Made by a program: the position numbers and the translations under genes
Shown: piece by piece, positions 9,544 to 18,894 of the stretch
How positions within the stretch are numbered: position 1 is the first letter of the stretch
Layout: the number at the start of each line of letters is the position of its first letter
Assembly: GCF_051251085.1 (NCBI RefSeq)
Contig: NZ_JBPCZH010000001.1
Coordinates: 434,001 to 498,000, forward strand
From: Cernens ardua
Lineage (GTDB): Bacteria; Pseudomonadota; Gammaproteobacteria; Pseudomonadales; Halomonadaceae
Direction of reading: 5' to 3'
Length of the DNA stretch: 64,000 nt
The notes under the pieces: generated by a model
Databases searched by the model: none
The model's input: the letters and a program-made list of their open reading frames with translations, nothing else
What the model was told of the DNA's origin: nothing

Positions 9544-10242
9544 TGTAGTGGCCTTTTTTGTCTCCATGCCTCGCTTGGCATCAGCCTCTTTAACAGCCAG
9601 GGCAAATTCATTCATTTTTGCGCTGCTTTTTTTGCCGGGTTCGCTCTCGACTCCTCCAGAGACATCAACAGCATAGGGAGCCGTGAGGGTGATGGCCTTA
9701 GCGACATTATCCGCACTCAACCCACCTGCCAGAATAATCGGTAAAGCAAGCTGTTGCGGCACACGAGCCCAATCAAACCGCTGGCCTGTCCCACCCGGCA
9801 TTTCGGGATGGTAGGCATCCAGCAAAATACCACTCGCCTGTGTATAACGCGCCACCTCTTTTTCCACGACAAGATCGGGGTGCATACGTAATGCTTTGAT
9901 CCATGGAATCGGACAGGTATTGCAAAACTCGGGAGACTCATCGCCATGAAATTGTACCAGGTCAAGATAGGGAGCAGCATCAGCCACTTCACGGGCAGTC
10001 GGGTTGACGAAAAGCCCCACTCGGGACACCGTCTCAGGCACCCGTTTCGATAAGGCACTTAGCTGCGCAAGCGTAATGGCACGTTTACTATTACTCCATA
10101 GCACAAAGCCCAGAGCATCTGCCCCCGCATTAACAGCAGCCTCAATATCCTGTTCACGAGACATGCCACAGAACTTGATGTGTGTCCGAGCATGCACGTT
10201 GGCATCAGGCTCACTGACCCTATTCAGAAAAGGTGATTTCAT
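9541..10242 (-). CDS. trpF: Phosphoribosylanthranilate isomerase
   Basis: TIM-barrel enzyme of tryptophan synthesis that converts phosphoribosylanthranilate to CdRP. The start at 10242 (MKSPFLNRV) is preferred over the frame to 10296, because the core begins with HIKFCGMSREQDIEAA about 25 residues later and the upstream residues are not family-like; the ribosome site is weak. The C-terminal phosphate-binding part has LAGGLSADNV and VDVSGGVES. In Pseudomonas accD follows directly as here; trpB and trpA are not in the window. Confidence 0.94.
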   Translation of the reverse strand: MKSPFLNRVSEPDANVHARTHIKFCGMSREQDIEAAVNAGADALGFVLWSNSKRAITLAQLSALSKRVPETVSRVGLFVNPTAREVADAAPYLDLVQFHGDESPEFCNTCPIPWIKALRMHPDLVVEKEVARYTQASGILLDAYHPEMPGGTGQRFDWARVPQQLALPIILAGGLSADNVAKAITLTAPYAVDVSGGVESEPGKKSSAKMNEFALAVKEADAKRGMETKKATT

Positions 10243-10448
10243 GGCAAACAAATAACGAACGATACCCAGGCGATGAAACTTACAGTACAAAAACAAGAGT
10301 CTATATTTTACATGGTAATAGAGGACATATGCTACTTGCCCATGTATAAACAGCCATATTAAGCCTTGAATTTAAACTCTACTAAAGCCAGACACGCCTG
10401 ATATTTATCCGTAGAGCTTTGATGTATTCAATCGCGTCAACAGCCGGA

Positions 10449-11372
10449 TTAGAGGTGTGGATCACTGAATTGCAACTCGAATGCTTTTCGTCTTCTACGA
10501 AGATACTCACCGATAGGCACTTCACGCTCTCCGCTCCACTCGCCTAAAAAGGCAAGCGGCAAAGGTCCCAAAGGCGTAGCGGGCAAGGTTTCCTGTTGCG
10601 CATATCGGGAATCAACAAAATGAAGGCCATGTGCCGGTGCTGTGACGCCAGCCTCTTCCCTTGCCTTACCCTGTAGCAAAGCCTCGCACCACTCCTCGGG
10701 ATATCGACCATCTCCGATAGCCATCAGTGTACCGGCAATGTTACGAATCATGTGATACAGGAAAGCATTGGCCTGTACATCGATAACAACCAACCCTCCA
10801 TAGCGCTTCACTTCAATAAAATGAAGATGCCGCCATGGGGTGCTGGATTGACATTTGGCTGCCCGAAACGCAGAAAAATCATGCTCACCCACCAGCACTT
10901 GAGCAGCACGATGCATACGTGCTTCATCCAGAGGAGCACGATGCCATGCTACCTGCTGATGAGCCAATGCCGGCGGTAACGCACCATTGTAAATCACGTA
11001 ACGATAACGGCGCGCAATGGCGCTTGCCCGTGCATGGAAGTGATCAGGCACAGAAACAGCCCAATGCACACGGATATCCCGCGGCAATTTGGAGTTTACC
11101 CCCATCACCCAGGCTTTCTGTGTACGCTGCGCGGATGTATCAAAATGGGCCACCTGCCTACTGGCATGGACACCGCTATCTGTACGACCACTGGCTACAA
11201 GCTCAACAGGGGCACGTGCTATCTTGCCCAAGGCCGTTTCGAGCGACTCCTGTACGGAAGGGGCATGACGCAGGCGCTGCCACCCACAATAGGCGCTACC
11301 ATCATACTCGATGCCAAGAGCAATCCGCCCTTTCAGCGGAGCACGCTCATCAAAATAGGGAAACAGGGACAT
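10449..11372 (-). CDS. truA: tRNA pseudouridine(38-40) synthase
   Basis: Converts uridines 38-40 of the tRNA anticodon stem to pseudouridine. The catalytic aspartate is D65 in SGRTDSGVHA. FLYHMIRNIAGTLMAIGDG is present in the second half. 307 residues, longer than E. coli TruA (270) through an extended, Arg-rich C-terminus. No clear Shine-Dalgarno precedes the ATG. It sits between asd (across a terminator) and trpF, its usual neighbours. Confidence 0.95.
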   Translation of the reverse strand: MSLFPYFDERAPLKGRIALGIEYDGSAYCGWQRLRHAPSVQESLETALGKIARAPVELVASGRTDSGVHASRQVAHFDTSAQRTQKAWVMGVNSKLPRDIRVHWAVSVPDHFHARASAIARRYRYVIYNGALPPALAHQQVAWHRAPLDEARMHRAAQVLVGEHDFSAFRAAKCQSSTPWRHLHFIEVKRYGGLVVIDVQANAFLYHMIRNIAGTLMAIGDGRYPEEWCEALLQGKAREEAGVTAPAHGLHFVDSRYAQQETLPATPLGPLPLAFLGEWSGEREVPIGEYLRRRRKAFELQFSDPHL

Positions 11373-11519
11373 GGGGGTTCAGTGCTCAAACGGGACATTC
11401 ATATCAGGGATCATGTATGCATCGGATATCTGCCGAATTTCAGTATTGGCAGGAAATGATCCATAAGACCGAAGATGGTGGGTCACGACATCGAATAACA
11501 TCAACACTTACCTGACACT

Positions 11520-11547
11520 AAAAAAGGGCGAATACAGGCTTCGCCCC
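11520..11547 (-). terminator. Intrinsic terminator after asd
   Basis: Perfect 7-base stem (GGGCGAA 11526-11532 with TTCGCCC 11540-11546) and a 7-base loop. On the minus strand the stem is followed by six T. It lies between asd and truA, so truA-trpF probably has its own promoter. Confidence 0.85.
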
Positions 11548-11603
11548 TTCTTGATCGCACTATTATCGCGCAGGCCAGCATCAGGTTCAATCGGATCTCG
11601 GCC

Positions 11604-12728
11604 TCACGCTGAGATAGCAGGTTCCTGTAGAATGCTGAGCATTCGCCGTAACGGCTCGGCCGCCCCCCATAACAGCTGGTCGCCGACAGAAAATGCGCTG
11701 AGATATTCTCCTCCCATGCTCATTTTACGCAATCGCCCTACCGGTACAGTCAACGTACCTGCGACCGCAGTGGGCGTCAGCCGGTCAAGGGACGCCTCTT
11801 TCTCATTGGGAACCACGTCTACCCACTCATTGTAGTGACCAATCAGGGATTCAATCTCAGTCATGGGAAGATCATGCTTCAACTTGAGCGTAAATGCCTG
11901 TGCATGGCAGCGCAAGGAACCTACACGCACGCACAAACCATCAACAGGAATGGTATTAGGCGCATATCCCAGAATGCGATTGGTTTCCGCCCCGCCTTTC
12001 CACTCTTCCTTGCTCTGACCATTCTCAAGTTGAGCATCAATCCATGGAAGAAGAGATCCGGCTAGCGGCGCACCGAAATTATCCGTCGGAAAGGATGAAC
12101 TGCGCTGTGTCGCAGTCACCTGACGATCAATATCCAGGATATTGCTGGCAGGATCATCCAAAAGAGCACCGGCTGAATTTCCCAGGGTTTTCATCTGAAG
12201 CAATAACTCACGCATGTTTTTTGCGCCAGCACCAGAGGCGGCCTGATAGGTCATGGAACTCACCCACTCGACTTCGCCTGCTTCAAACAGCCCCCCCAAT
12301 CCCATGAGCGCAAGGCTGACAGTACAATTGCCCCCAACAAACGTTTTTACCCCGTCGTTCAACCCTTGATCAATCAATTTGCGATTCACAGGGTCCAGAA
12401 CAATCAGGGCATCCTCGGCCATGCGCAAGGTGCTGGCGGCATCAATCCAGTAACCCTGATATCCCGTTTTTCTCAAATCCTCATAAACGGCCTTGGTATA
12501 GTCACCCCCCTGACAGGTTACGATGACATCCATTTCCCGGAGCACATCCAGATCATAGGCATCCTGTAATGCAGGCGCATTCACACCCACGGCTGGTGGC
12601 TTCCCCCCCTTCTGAGAGGTTGTAAAAAAGACAGGGTCGATAGACTGGAAATCGTTTTCTTCAAGCATGCGTTGCAGCAGTACAGACCCCACCATACCGC
12701 GCCAACCCACAAAGCCGACTTTTAACAT
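11604..12728 (-). CDS. asd: Aspartate-semialdehyde dehydrogenase
   Basis: NADPH-dependent reduction of aspartyl phosphate, the branch point for lysine/diaminopimelate, threonine and methionine. The N-terminal nucleotide site is VGFVGWRGMVGSV. The catalytic cysteine is C135 in GGNCTVSL, with a later LRCHAQAFTLKL histidine motif. 374 residues, the usual size of the gram-negative class. Upstream of leuB in the order leuC-leuD-leuB-asd. No usg/fimV-type gene separates it from truA. Confidence 0.97.
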   Translation of the reverse strand: MLKVGFVGWRGMVGSVLLQRMLEENDFQSIDPVFFTTSQKGGKPPAVGVNAPALQDAYDLDVLREMDVIVTCQGGDYTKAVYEDLRKTGYQGYWIDAASTLRMAEDALIVLDPVNRKLIDQGLNDGVKTFVGGNCTVSLALMGLGGLFEAGEVEWVSSMTYQAASGAGAKNMRELLLQMKTLGNSAGALLDDPASNILDIDRQVTATQRSSSFPTDNFGAPLAGSLLPWIDAQLENGQSKEEWKGGAETNRILGYAPNTIPVDGLCVRVGSLRCHAQAFTLKLKHDLPMTEIESLIGHYNEWVDVVPNEKEASLDRLTPTAVAGTLTVPVGRLRKMSMGGEYLSAFSVGDQLLWGAAEPLRRMLSILQEPAISA

Positions 12729-12882
12729 AGTTAACTCATCACTTAATCAGGAGCAGACACTTGGACCCTTGAAGCCTCAGTGGGCAAGCCCAGACGACGC
12801 TTAATACCTCTACATTCGTTGAAAGCCTCGCAGCCTCAACCATAAAAGTCATATCGACGACCTGAACAGTATCATGCTATTA

Positions 12883-12914
12883 ATTTATTCAACGTCTGAT
12901 TTATTCAGCGCCTA
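12883..12914. repeat. 16-base imperfect tandem duplication across the leuB stop codon
   Basis: Two 16-base units at 12883-12898 and 12899-12914 share ATTTATTCA and then differ at a few positions. The second unit carries the leuB stop (TTA at 12901-12903) and its last codons; the first looks like a copy of that end placed just past the stop. Confidence 0.7.
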
Positions 12915-13992
12915 ATGTGTTGAAAGCCTCAACCACGGCATCGCCCATTTCACTGGTCGAAATCGGCGTAACATCAGGGCCTGCTATATCCGCGGTGCGC
13001 CATCCCTCATCCAGTACCTTGCCGACCGCATCTTCAACCCGCTGCGCCAGTTCAGGTTGATTAAAGGAGTAACGCAGCATCATGGGTACTGAAAGAATCG
13101 TCGCCAATGGATTGGCCAATCCTTTACCTGCAATATCCGGTGCACTGCCGTGGATAGGCTCGTACATGCCCTGACCAATATCATTAAGTGAAGCCGAGGG
13201 TAACATGCCAATTGACCCTGTCAGCATGGAGGCAGCATCCGACAGAATGTCGCCGAACATGTTCCCAGTGACAATCACATCAAACTGACGAGGTGCACGA
13301 ATCAGCTGCATGGCTGCATTATCGACATACATGTGGGTCAGCTCGACATCCGGATATTCGGATGACACATCCTTGACAATTTCACGCCACAACATAGTGG
13401 CTTCCAGAACATTGGCTTTATCGACAGAGCATAAGCGCCCCTGACGTTTACGTGCCATCTGAAAAGCAACATGGGCAATACGACGCACTTCGGTTTCGTC
13501 GTAAATATAGGTGTTATAGCCATACCGGGTACCGTCCTCTTTTTCGCCAAACCCGCGGGGCTGACCAAAATAGATACCGCCGGTTAACTCTCGAACAATC
13601 AGGATATCCAAACCGGAAACCACTTCCGGTTTAAGGGTAGAAGCAGAGGCCAGCTGAGGATATAACAATGCCGGGCGTAAGTTACCAAAGAGATTGAGCG
13701 CCTTGCGAATACCCAACAGGCCCTTTTCAGGACGAAGGGAGATATCTTCCAGCGAGTCCCATTTTGGCCCCCCGACTGCTCCCAACAGGATAGCCTTCGC
13801 CTCACGAGCCGCATTTAGAGTGGCCTCTGGCAAGGGATGACCTTCGGCATCAATGGCATCACCGCCTACCTTGCCGAACTCAAGCTCAACATTCAGACCT
13901 TGTTGACGGCAGGCTTCCAGCACTTTTACAGCTTCGGCAGTAATCTCGGGGCCGATGCCATCCCCGGGTAATACCAGGATCTTGTCACTCAT
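12901..13992 (-). CDS. leuB: 3-isopropylmalate dehydrogenase
   Basis: NAD-dependent oxidative decarboxylation of 3-isopropylmalate in leucine synthesis. The N-terminus has LPGDGIGPEI. VRELTGGIYFG and the metal-site VDNAAMQL and GNMFGDILSDAAS motifs follow. YEPIHGSAPDIAGKG binds nucleotide near residue 275. 363 residues, typical. It lies 142 bases after leuD, in the leuC-leuD-leuB-asd order. Its last codons are part of a short tandem duplication. Confidence 0.97.
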   Translation of the reverse strand: MSDKILVLPGDGIGPEITAEAVKVLEACRQQGLNVELEFGKVGGDAIDAEGHPLPEATLNAAREAKAILLGAVGGPKWDSLEDISLRPEKGLLGIRKALNLFGNLRPALLYPQLASASTLKPEVVSGLDILIVRELTGGIYFGQPRGFGEKEDGTRYGYNTYIYDETEVRRIAHVAFQMARKRQGRLCSVDKANVLEATMLWREIVKDVSSEYPDVELTHMYVDNAAMQLIRAPRQFDVIVTGNMFGDILSDAASMLTGSIGMLPSASLNDIGQGMYEPIHGSAPDIAGKGLANPLATILSVPMMLRYSFNQPELAQRVEDAVGKVLDEGWRTADIAGPDVTPISTSEMGDAVVEAFNTLGAE

Positions 13993-14134
13993 GAGCGATA
14001 ACCACTTATCAATTTATATCAGTAAATTAAAGTAAAATAGGCATGCTCAAGTGTATTTAAAAGGACGCAAAAAATGGCTTTCAGTGCGCTTGAACATGCT
14101 AAATTCAAAAGAATCTTCTGGATGAGCCGGTATT

Positions 14135-14779
14135 TCACACTTGATTAAAGAGCCAGGGCTGTTTCTCTTTATGCGTGGTTTCGAATTGACGAATGGTATC
14201 CGCCTGCTCCAGCGTAATCGCAATGTCATCCAGACCTTCCAACAAACAGTGCTTACGAAAAGGATCAACCTCAAAACGGATTGTCCGACCAGAAGGCGTC
14301 GTAATTTCCTGACGCTCGAGATCCACGCCCAGACGATAGCCTTCCTGACGTTCCACTTCCGAAAACAGTTGGTCCACGGTTTCTTCATCCAACGTGATCA
14401 AGAGCAAGCCATTCTTGAAGGCATTATTAAAGAAGATATCAGCGAAACTGGGCGCAATCAGCACACGGAAACCAAAGTTCTCCAATGCCCACGGCGCATG
14501 CTCGCGCGAACTGCCGCATCCAAAGTTCTGCCGTGTCAGCAATATAGATGCCCCTTGATAACGAGGCTGATTAAGCACGAAATCAGGATTTAGCGGACGC
14601 TGGCTGCAATCCTTACCCACATACCCCTGATCCAGATAACGTAATTCATCAAACAGATAAGGGCCGAACCCCGTGCGTTTGATGGATTTTAAAAACTGTT
14701 TTGGGATAATCATGTCTGTATCGACATTGGAACGATCCAATGGCATGACGATACCGGACTGATGCTGAAACGGCTGCAT
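14135..14779 (-). CDS. leuD: 3-isopropylmalate dehydratase small subunit
   Basis: Swivelling-domain subunit that pairs with LeuC to isomerise 2- to 3-isopropylmalate. Contains LDRSNVDTDMIIPKQFLK near residues 14-31 and FGCGSSREHAPWAL. The ATG at 14779 is preferred to the GTG two codons upstream because AAGGAG stands five bases before it, leaving 214 residues. It begins 74 bases after leuC. Confidence 0.96.
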   Translation of the reverse strand: MQPFQHQSGIVMPLDRSNVDTDMIIPKQFLKSIKRTGFGPYLFDELRYLDQGYVGKDCSQRPLNPDFVLNQPRYQGASILLTRQNFGCGSSREHAPWALENFGFRVLIAPSFADIFFNNAFKNGLLLITLDEETVDQLFSEVERQEGYRLGVDLERQEITTPSGRTIRFEVDPFRKHCLLEGLDDIAITLEQADTIRQFETTHKEKQPWLFNQV

Positions 14780-14853
14780 GGTCACTCCTTGTCTACGCGC
14801 CGGGGAATAGGGGGCAAAAGCAACGGGGCTAAAACAATACGATTGTGTTCTAT

Positions 14854-16305
14854 TCAGGCACTGATCATCTGCGGTTGTGCATAATAATCATGCTGACGAA
14901 CATCAGTGAAGTGCCCTGCAATCGCTGCAGCGGCTGCCATGGCAGGGCTCACCAGATGCGTGCGTCCACCATATCCCTGACGCCCTTCAAAATTGCGGTT
15001 GGAGGTAGAGGCACAACGTTCCCCCTGCTCCAAACGATCCGCATTCATCGCCAAACACATTGAACAGCCCGGTTCACGCCACTCAAAACCTGCCGCTTTG
15101 AAAATCTTGTCCAACCCTTCTTTTTCAGCCTGTTTTTTAACCAAACCGGAACCGGGAACGACCATTGCCTGACGAAGTGTGGAGGCTACATGCCGCCCCT
15201 TCACCACTTCAGCAGCTTCCCGTAAATCTTCAATGCGCGAATTGGTGCAAGAGCCAATAAAAACACGATCCAGCATGATCTCTTCCATCGGCTGATCAGG
15301 CTGCAAGCCCATATATTCAAGTGCCCGTTCAGCACTCTGCTGTTTGGAAGCATCCTCAAAGCTTGCCGGTGCAGGTACGTGTCCCGTTACGGGTGCGACC
15401 ATTTCCGGACTGGTTCCCCACGTCACCTGTGGCACGATAGTCGACGCATCAATAGTAACGACACGATCAAATTTTGCATCATCATCAGATACCAGTGTGC
15501 GCCAATAAGCTTGCGCGGCTTCCCACTGATCATCAGCAGGCGCATACGGACGATGCCGAATATAATCGATGGTAGTTTGATCCACTGCAACCAAACCGAC
15601 ACGGGCGCCCGCTTCTATAGCCATATTGCACAGGGTCATGCGCCCTTCCATGGACAACCCTTCGATAGTAGAACCGGCGTACTCGATGGCATATCCAGTA
15701 CCAGCAGCCGTGCCAATTTCACCGATCATCGCCAGTGCAATATCCTTCGCCGTGACCCCTCGCCCCAGCGTCCCTTCGACACGTACCTGCATGTTTTTCA
15801 TCTTGCGCTGCAACAGACATTGCGTCGCGAGCACATGTTCAACTTCAGACGTACCGATACCATGGGCCAACGCTGCAAAAGCACCATGTGTGGATGTATG
15901 AGAATCACCACACACAATCGTCATACCGGGAAGAGTTGCCCCCTGCTCGGGCCCTACTACATGTACGATCCCCTGTCGGTCATCGTTCATGGAAAATAAT
16001 GTAATACCGAAATCATCACAATTTTCATCCAATGTAGTGACCTGAATACGAGAGACATCATCAGCAATACCCGATGCACCTGCGCGACGTTCCGAAGAGG
16101 TCGTTGGTACATTGTGATCCACGGTTGCCAGATTGGTATTGACACGCCAGGGCTTCCGATGCGCCAGACGCAGACCCTCGAATGGTTGGGCAGAAGTCAC
16201 CTCGTGCAACAAATGACGGTCGATGTAAAGCAGCGAGGTACCATCGTCTCGCGCGCTTACCAAATGCGACTGCCACAACTTGTCATAAAGTGTTTGCCCC
16301 GCCAT
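14854..16305 (-). CDS. leuC: 3-isopropylmalate dehydratase large subunit
   Basis: Aconitase-type [4Fe-4S] subunit of isopropylmalate isomerase. The cluster cysteines appear in FIGSCTNSR and in EPGCSMCLAMN. CGDSHTSTHGAFAALAHGIGTSEVEHV is the conserved central motif. 483 residues, a little over the usual 466-475. GAGGAG precedes the ATG. First gene of the leu block and divergent from a LysR gene, which probably regulates it. Confidence 0.97.
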   Translation of the reverse strand: MAGQTLYDKLWQSHLVSARDDGTSLLYIDRHLLHEVTSAQPFEGLRLAHRKPWRVNTNLATVDHNVPTTSSERRAGASGIADDVSRIQVTTLDENCDDFGITLFSMNDDRQGIVHVVGPEQGATLPGMTIVCGDSHTSTHGAFAALAHGIGTSEVEHVLATQCLLQRKMKNMQVRVEGTLGRGVTAKDIALAMIGEIGTAAGTGYAIEYAGSTIEGLSMEGRMTLCNMAIEAGARVGLVAVDQTTIDYIRHRPYAPADDQWEAAQAYWRTLVSDDDAKFDRVVTIDASTIVPQVTWGTSPEMVAPVTGHVPAPASFEDASKQQSAERALEYMGLQPDQPMEEIMLDRVFIGSCTNSRIEDLREAAEVVKGRHVASTLRQAMVVPGSGLVKKQAEKEGLDKIFKAAGFEWREPGCSMCLAMNADRLEQGERCASTSNRNFEGRQGYGGRTHLVSPAMAAAAAIAGHFTDVRQHDYYAQPQMISA

Positions 16306-16719
16306 TTTCTACTCCTCGGATGGGTTTGCTTTAAGTCCTGCTGGATAAATCCAGGCCACCAGAACAGACCATAAAAACTAAACGCCTTATTTCTACACAA
16401 AAATGAAATATTAAATCAAATTTTTTCTCAAATAAAGCAATTAAATACCCAGCAAACGTCAAATAAAAGCATATACAGCTATCTTACTACCCGGATTTTA
16501 ATAAATACAATTCATCTTTTTCATACAAACCATTCCTATTGGTTATGCTTTTTAACTACCATATGCTCAAATACTGGAAAGTCAGTATTATCAATGACTA
16601 ATTGTCGATATCTGTGGGAAACAATGATTCGGTCAGAAGTAACATGCGGATAACGTAATCAGGATACGAGGCTGCGCGAACACGGCATAGCAGAACAGAC
16701 TGCTGAATGGGAGGACAGA
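16306..16719. promoter_or_regulatory. Divergent control region between leuC and the LysR gene
   Basis: A 414-base AT-rich region that must hold promoters in both directions. It contains the dyad at 16570-16589 and a short palindrome, CTGGAT-AA-ATCCAG, at 16341-16354. No leucine-rich leader peptide of the enteric attenuator type was found on the leuC side. Confidence 0.5.
16570..16589. promoter_or_regulatory. Candidate LysR operator (dyad AATACTG-N6-CAGTATT)
   Basis: Perfect 7-base arms at 16570-16576 and 16583-16589. It holds ATAC and GTAT half-elements like LysR sites, but the spacing is ten rather than seven. It is the clearest dyad in the leuC/LysR gap. Confidence 0.4.
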
Positions 16720-17625
16720 ATGGATACGCAAGAGCTCAGGGCGTTCATTGCAGTAGCCGATAATGGCTCATTCTCACGCGCCGCTGAACGTTTGTACTTG
16801 ACCCAACCGGCGGTCAGCAAACGTATTGCCGCGCTTGAAGAACGGTTGGAGCAGCGCTTGTTCGATCGTATCAATCGGCGCGCACGCCTGACAGAAAGTG
16901 GCCGGCGATTATTACCACGAGCACGGCAGATTATTGCAATGGTGGAGGATACCCGACATGCGCTATCCGAGTCAGCCACAGATCTAACCGGTACATTGCG
17001 GCTGGCAACCAGTCACCATGTAGGTCTTCATCGACTCCCCCCCGTGTTGAAAAGATTTGCTACTCAGCATCCACAGGTACAGATCGACCTTACCTTTCTG
17101 GATTCGGAGCAAGCCTATCAGGGCGTTATTGAAGGCGATATCGAAATGGCAGTCGTCACCCTCTCGCCGCAGTTTTTCCATCAACTTCATGTTCAGACGG
17201 TCTGGATTGATCATCTTCGTTATATCTGCGGAAACGACCACCCATTAGCCTTTATACCTCATGTCTCACTGGAAACGCTGTCTGAATACGAAGCCGTCCT
17301 ACCGGACCCGCATACCTTTACCCGAGGTATTGTCGCGCGCCATTTTTCCGAACAGGGATTGGTCCCTCGCATTGCAATGTCGACCAATTATCTTGAAACA
17401 CTCAAAATGCTAACCAGTATCGGGCTGGGATGGAGTTTATTGCCTGATACGGTAGTGGACGATTCTGTTCATTTGTTGCCTATAGACAGCCCTGTACCGG
17501 AGCGCCCTTTAGGCTATCTTTTTCATACGGGAAGAACGCTGTCCAATGCTACCCTTCGCATGAAGGAATTGTTGGATGAAGTGCATGCAGCAAACGGAAG
17601 TAAAGCGTTAAATAATGCAATGTAA
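16720..17625 (+). CDS. LysR-family transcriptional regulator, divergent from leuC
   Basis: 301-residue LysR protein: helix-turn-helix at about residues 1-60 (NGSFSRAAERLYLTQPAVSKRIAALE) and a substrate-binding effector domain from about 90. GGAGG lies seven to eight bases before the ATG. It is transcribed away from leuC across a 414-base region. In Pseudomonas relatives a LysR gene also faces leuC, so control of leuCDB in response to a pathway intermediate is likely but inferred. Confidence 0.9.
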   Translation: MDTQELRAFIAVADNGSFSRAAERLYLTQPAVSKRIAALEERLEQRLFDRINRRARLTESGRRLLPRARQIIAMVEDTRHALSESATDLTGTLRLATSHHVGLHRLPPVLKRFATQHPQVQIDLTFLDSEQAYQGVIEGDIEMAVVTLSPQFFHQLHVQTVWIDHLRYICGNDHPLAFIPHVSLETLSEYEAVLPDPHTFTRGIVARHFSEQGLVPRIAMSTNYLETLKMLTSIGLGWSLLPDTVVDDSVHLLPIDSPVPERPLGYLFHTGRTLSNATLRMKELLDEVHAANGSKALNNAM

Positions 17626-17795
17626 AGAAGAGACAGAAGAGGCCGTATAGCGATCAGGCAGCTTAATTGGTGTTGATATCTCTATCTCTCCCGTAAAACA
17701 ATCACCACGGCTACTTATGGGCAAGGGCTGCCTCTCATGGTCAAATCCTCACCCACTAGTACTTTAGTGAAATCAATACATGCCTAAGCCAAGAG

Positions 17796-18881
17796 CTACC
17801 TCAACACAGGCGTAGCCACATGCACATCGGCGTTTTGCGCACGATGTCTCATCCAATGATCCACCAGTGTCAATGCCATCATGGCTTCAGCAATCGGCGT
17901 AGCACGAATACCCACACAGGGATCATGACGACCTTTGGTCACCATTTCTGTCGGATTACCTGCCACATCAATGGTACGCCCGGGAATAGTAATAGAGGAT
18001 GTCGGTTTCATTGCCATGCGTGCAACGATGGTTTGCCCACTGGATATTCCGCCCAACACCCCTCCCGCATTATTGGAGGCAAAACCTTCCGGCAGTAACT
18101 CATCACGATGTTCACTACCGCGCTGGGTAACAGCGTCAAAGCCAGCACCAAACTCAACACCTTTCACCGCATTGATACCCATCAAAGCGTGTGCCAAATC
18201 AGCATCCAGGCGATCAAAAACAGGTTCGCCCCAGCCCGGGGGTACGCCGTCAGCCACGACTGTTACTTCGGCACCAATAGAGTCCTGGTCACGGCGCAAC
18301 TGATCCATGAATGATTCAAGCTCAGGTATTTTATCCGGATCAGCACAGAAGAAGGGATTATCATTCACACCATTCCAGCTCACAAAAGGCAGCTTGATAT
18401 TACCGACCTGACTCAGGAAACCACGCACCTGAATGCCCTTCGCGGCCAACAGTTTTTTAGCGATGGCTCCCGCAGCCACACGCATTGCGGTCTCGCGCGC
18501 GCTGGAGCGCCCACCACCACGATAATCGCGGAAGCCATACTTGTGATGATAGGTGTAATCCGCATGCGCAGGACGAAACAGATCCTTGATAGCCGAGTAA
18601 TCCCTGGAGCGCTGATCAGTATTTTCAATCAGCAGCGCAATGGGCGTCCCTGTCGTCTTACCTTCAAACACTCCGGAAAGGATGCGCACCTGGTCACCTT
18701 CACGGCGTTGCGTTGTAAACTTCGAGCTACCGGGGCGGCGGCGATCGAGATCAACCTGCAGATCGCTTTCACTTATATCAAGGCCAGGAGGGCAACCATC
18801 GACAATGGCGACAAGGCCTGCACCATGGCTCTCTCCTGCTGTTGTTACGGTAAACAGCTTACCGAAGGTATTGCCAGACAT
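17796..18881 (-). CDS. aroC: Chorismate synthase
   Basis: FMN-dependent elimination of phosphate from EPSP to give chorismate, the last step of the shikimate pathway. Begins MSGNTFGKLFTVTTAGESHG. RPAHADYTYHHKYG and RGGGRSSARETAMRVAAGAIA match the family, as do GISSGQ and the C-terminal R-D-P-C motif. 361 residues. AGGAAA precedes the ATG. It begins 13 bases after prmB, forming a prmB-aroC operon. Confidence 0.98.
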   Translation of the reverse strand: MSGNTFGKLFTVTTAGESHGAGLVAIVDGCPPGLDISESDLQVDLDRRRPGSSKFTTQRREGDQVRILSGVFEGKTTGTPIALLIENTDQRSRDYSAIKDLFRPAHADYTYHHKYGFRDYRGGGRSSARETAMRVAAGAIAKKLLAAKGIQVRGFLSQVGNIKLPFVSWNGVNDNPFFCADPDKIPELESFMDQLRRDQDSIGAEVTVVADGVPPGWGEPVFDRLDADLAHALMGINAVKGVEFGAGFDAVTQRGSEHRDELLPEGFASNNAGGVLGGISSGQTIVARMAMKPTSSITIPGRTIDVAGNPTEMVTKGRHDPCVGIRATPIAEAMMALTLVDHWMRHRAQNADVHVATPVLR

Positions 18882-18894
18882 GATCTATTTCCTG

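Noticed and set aside
10835..11515. 226-codon frame opposite truA
   Set aside because: Antisense shadow of truA with biased His/Gln/Arg composition; no family features.
11583..11625. tRNA-like GGTTCAATC sequence after asd
   Set aside because: Only the T-loop-like string is present; no acceptor, D or anticodon stems can be formed, and the string runs into the end of asd.
15379..15999. 206-codon frame opposite leuC
   Set aside because: Lies wholly antisense to a conserved gene; no ribosome site or recognisable family.
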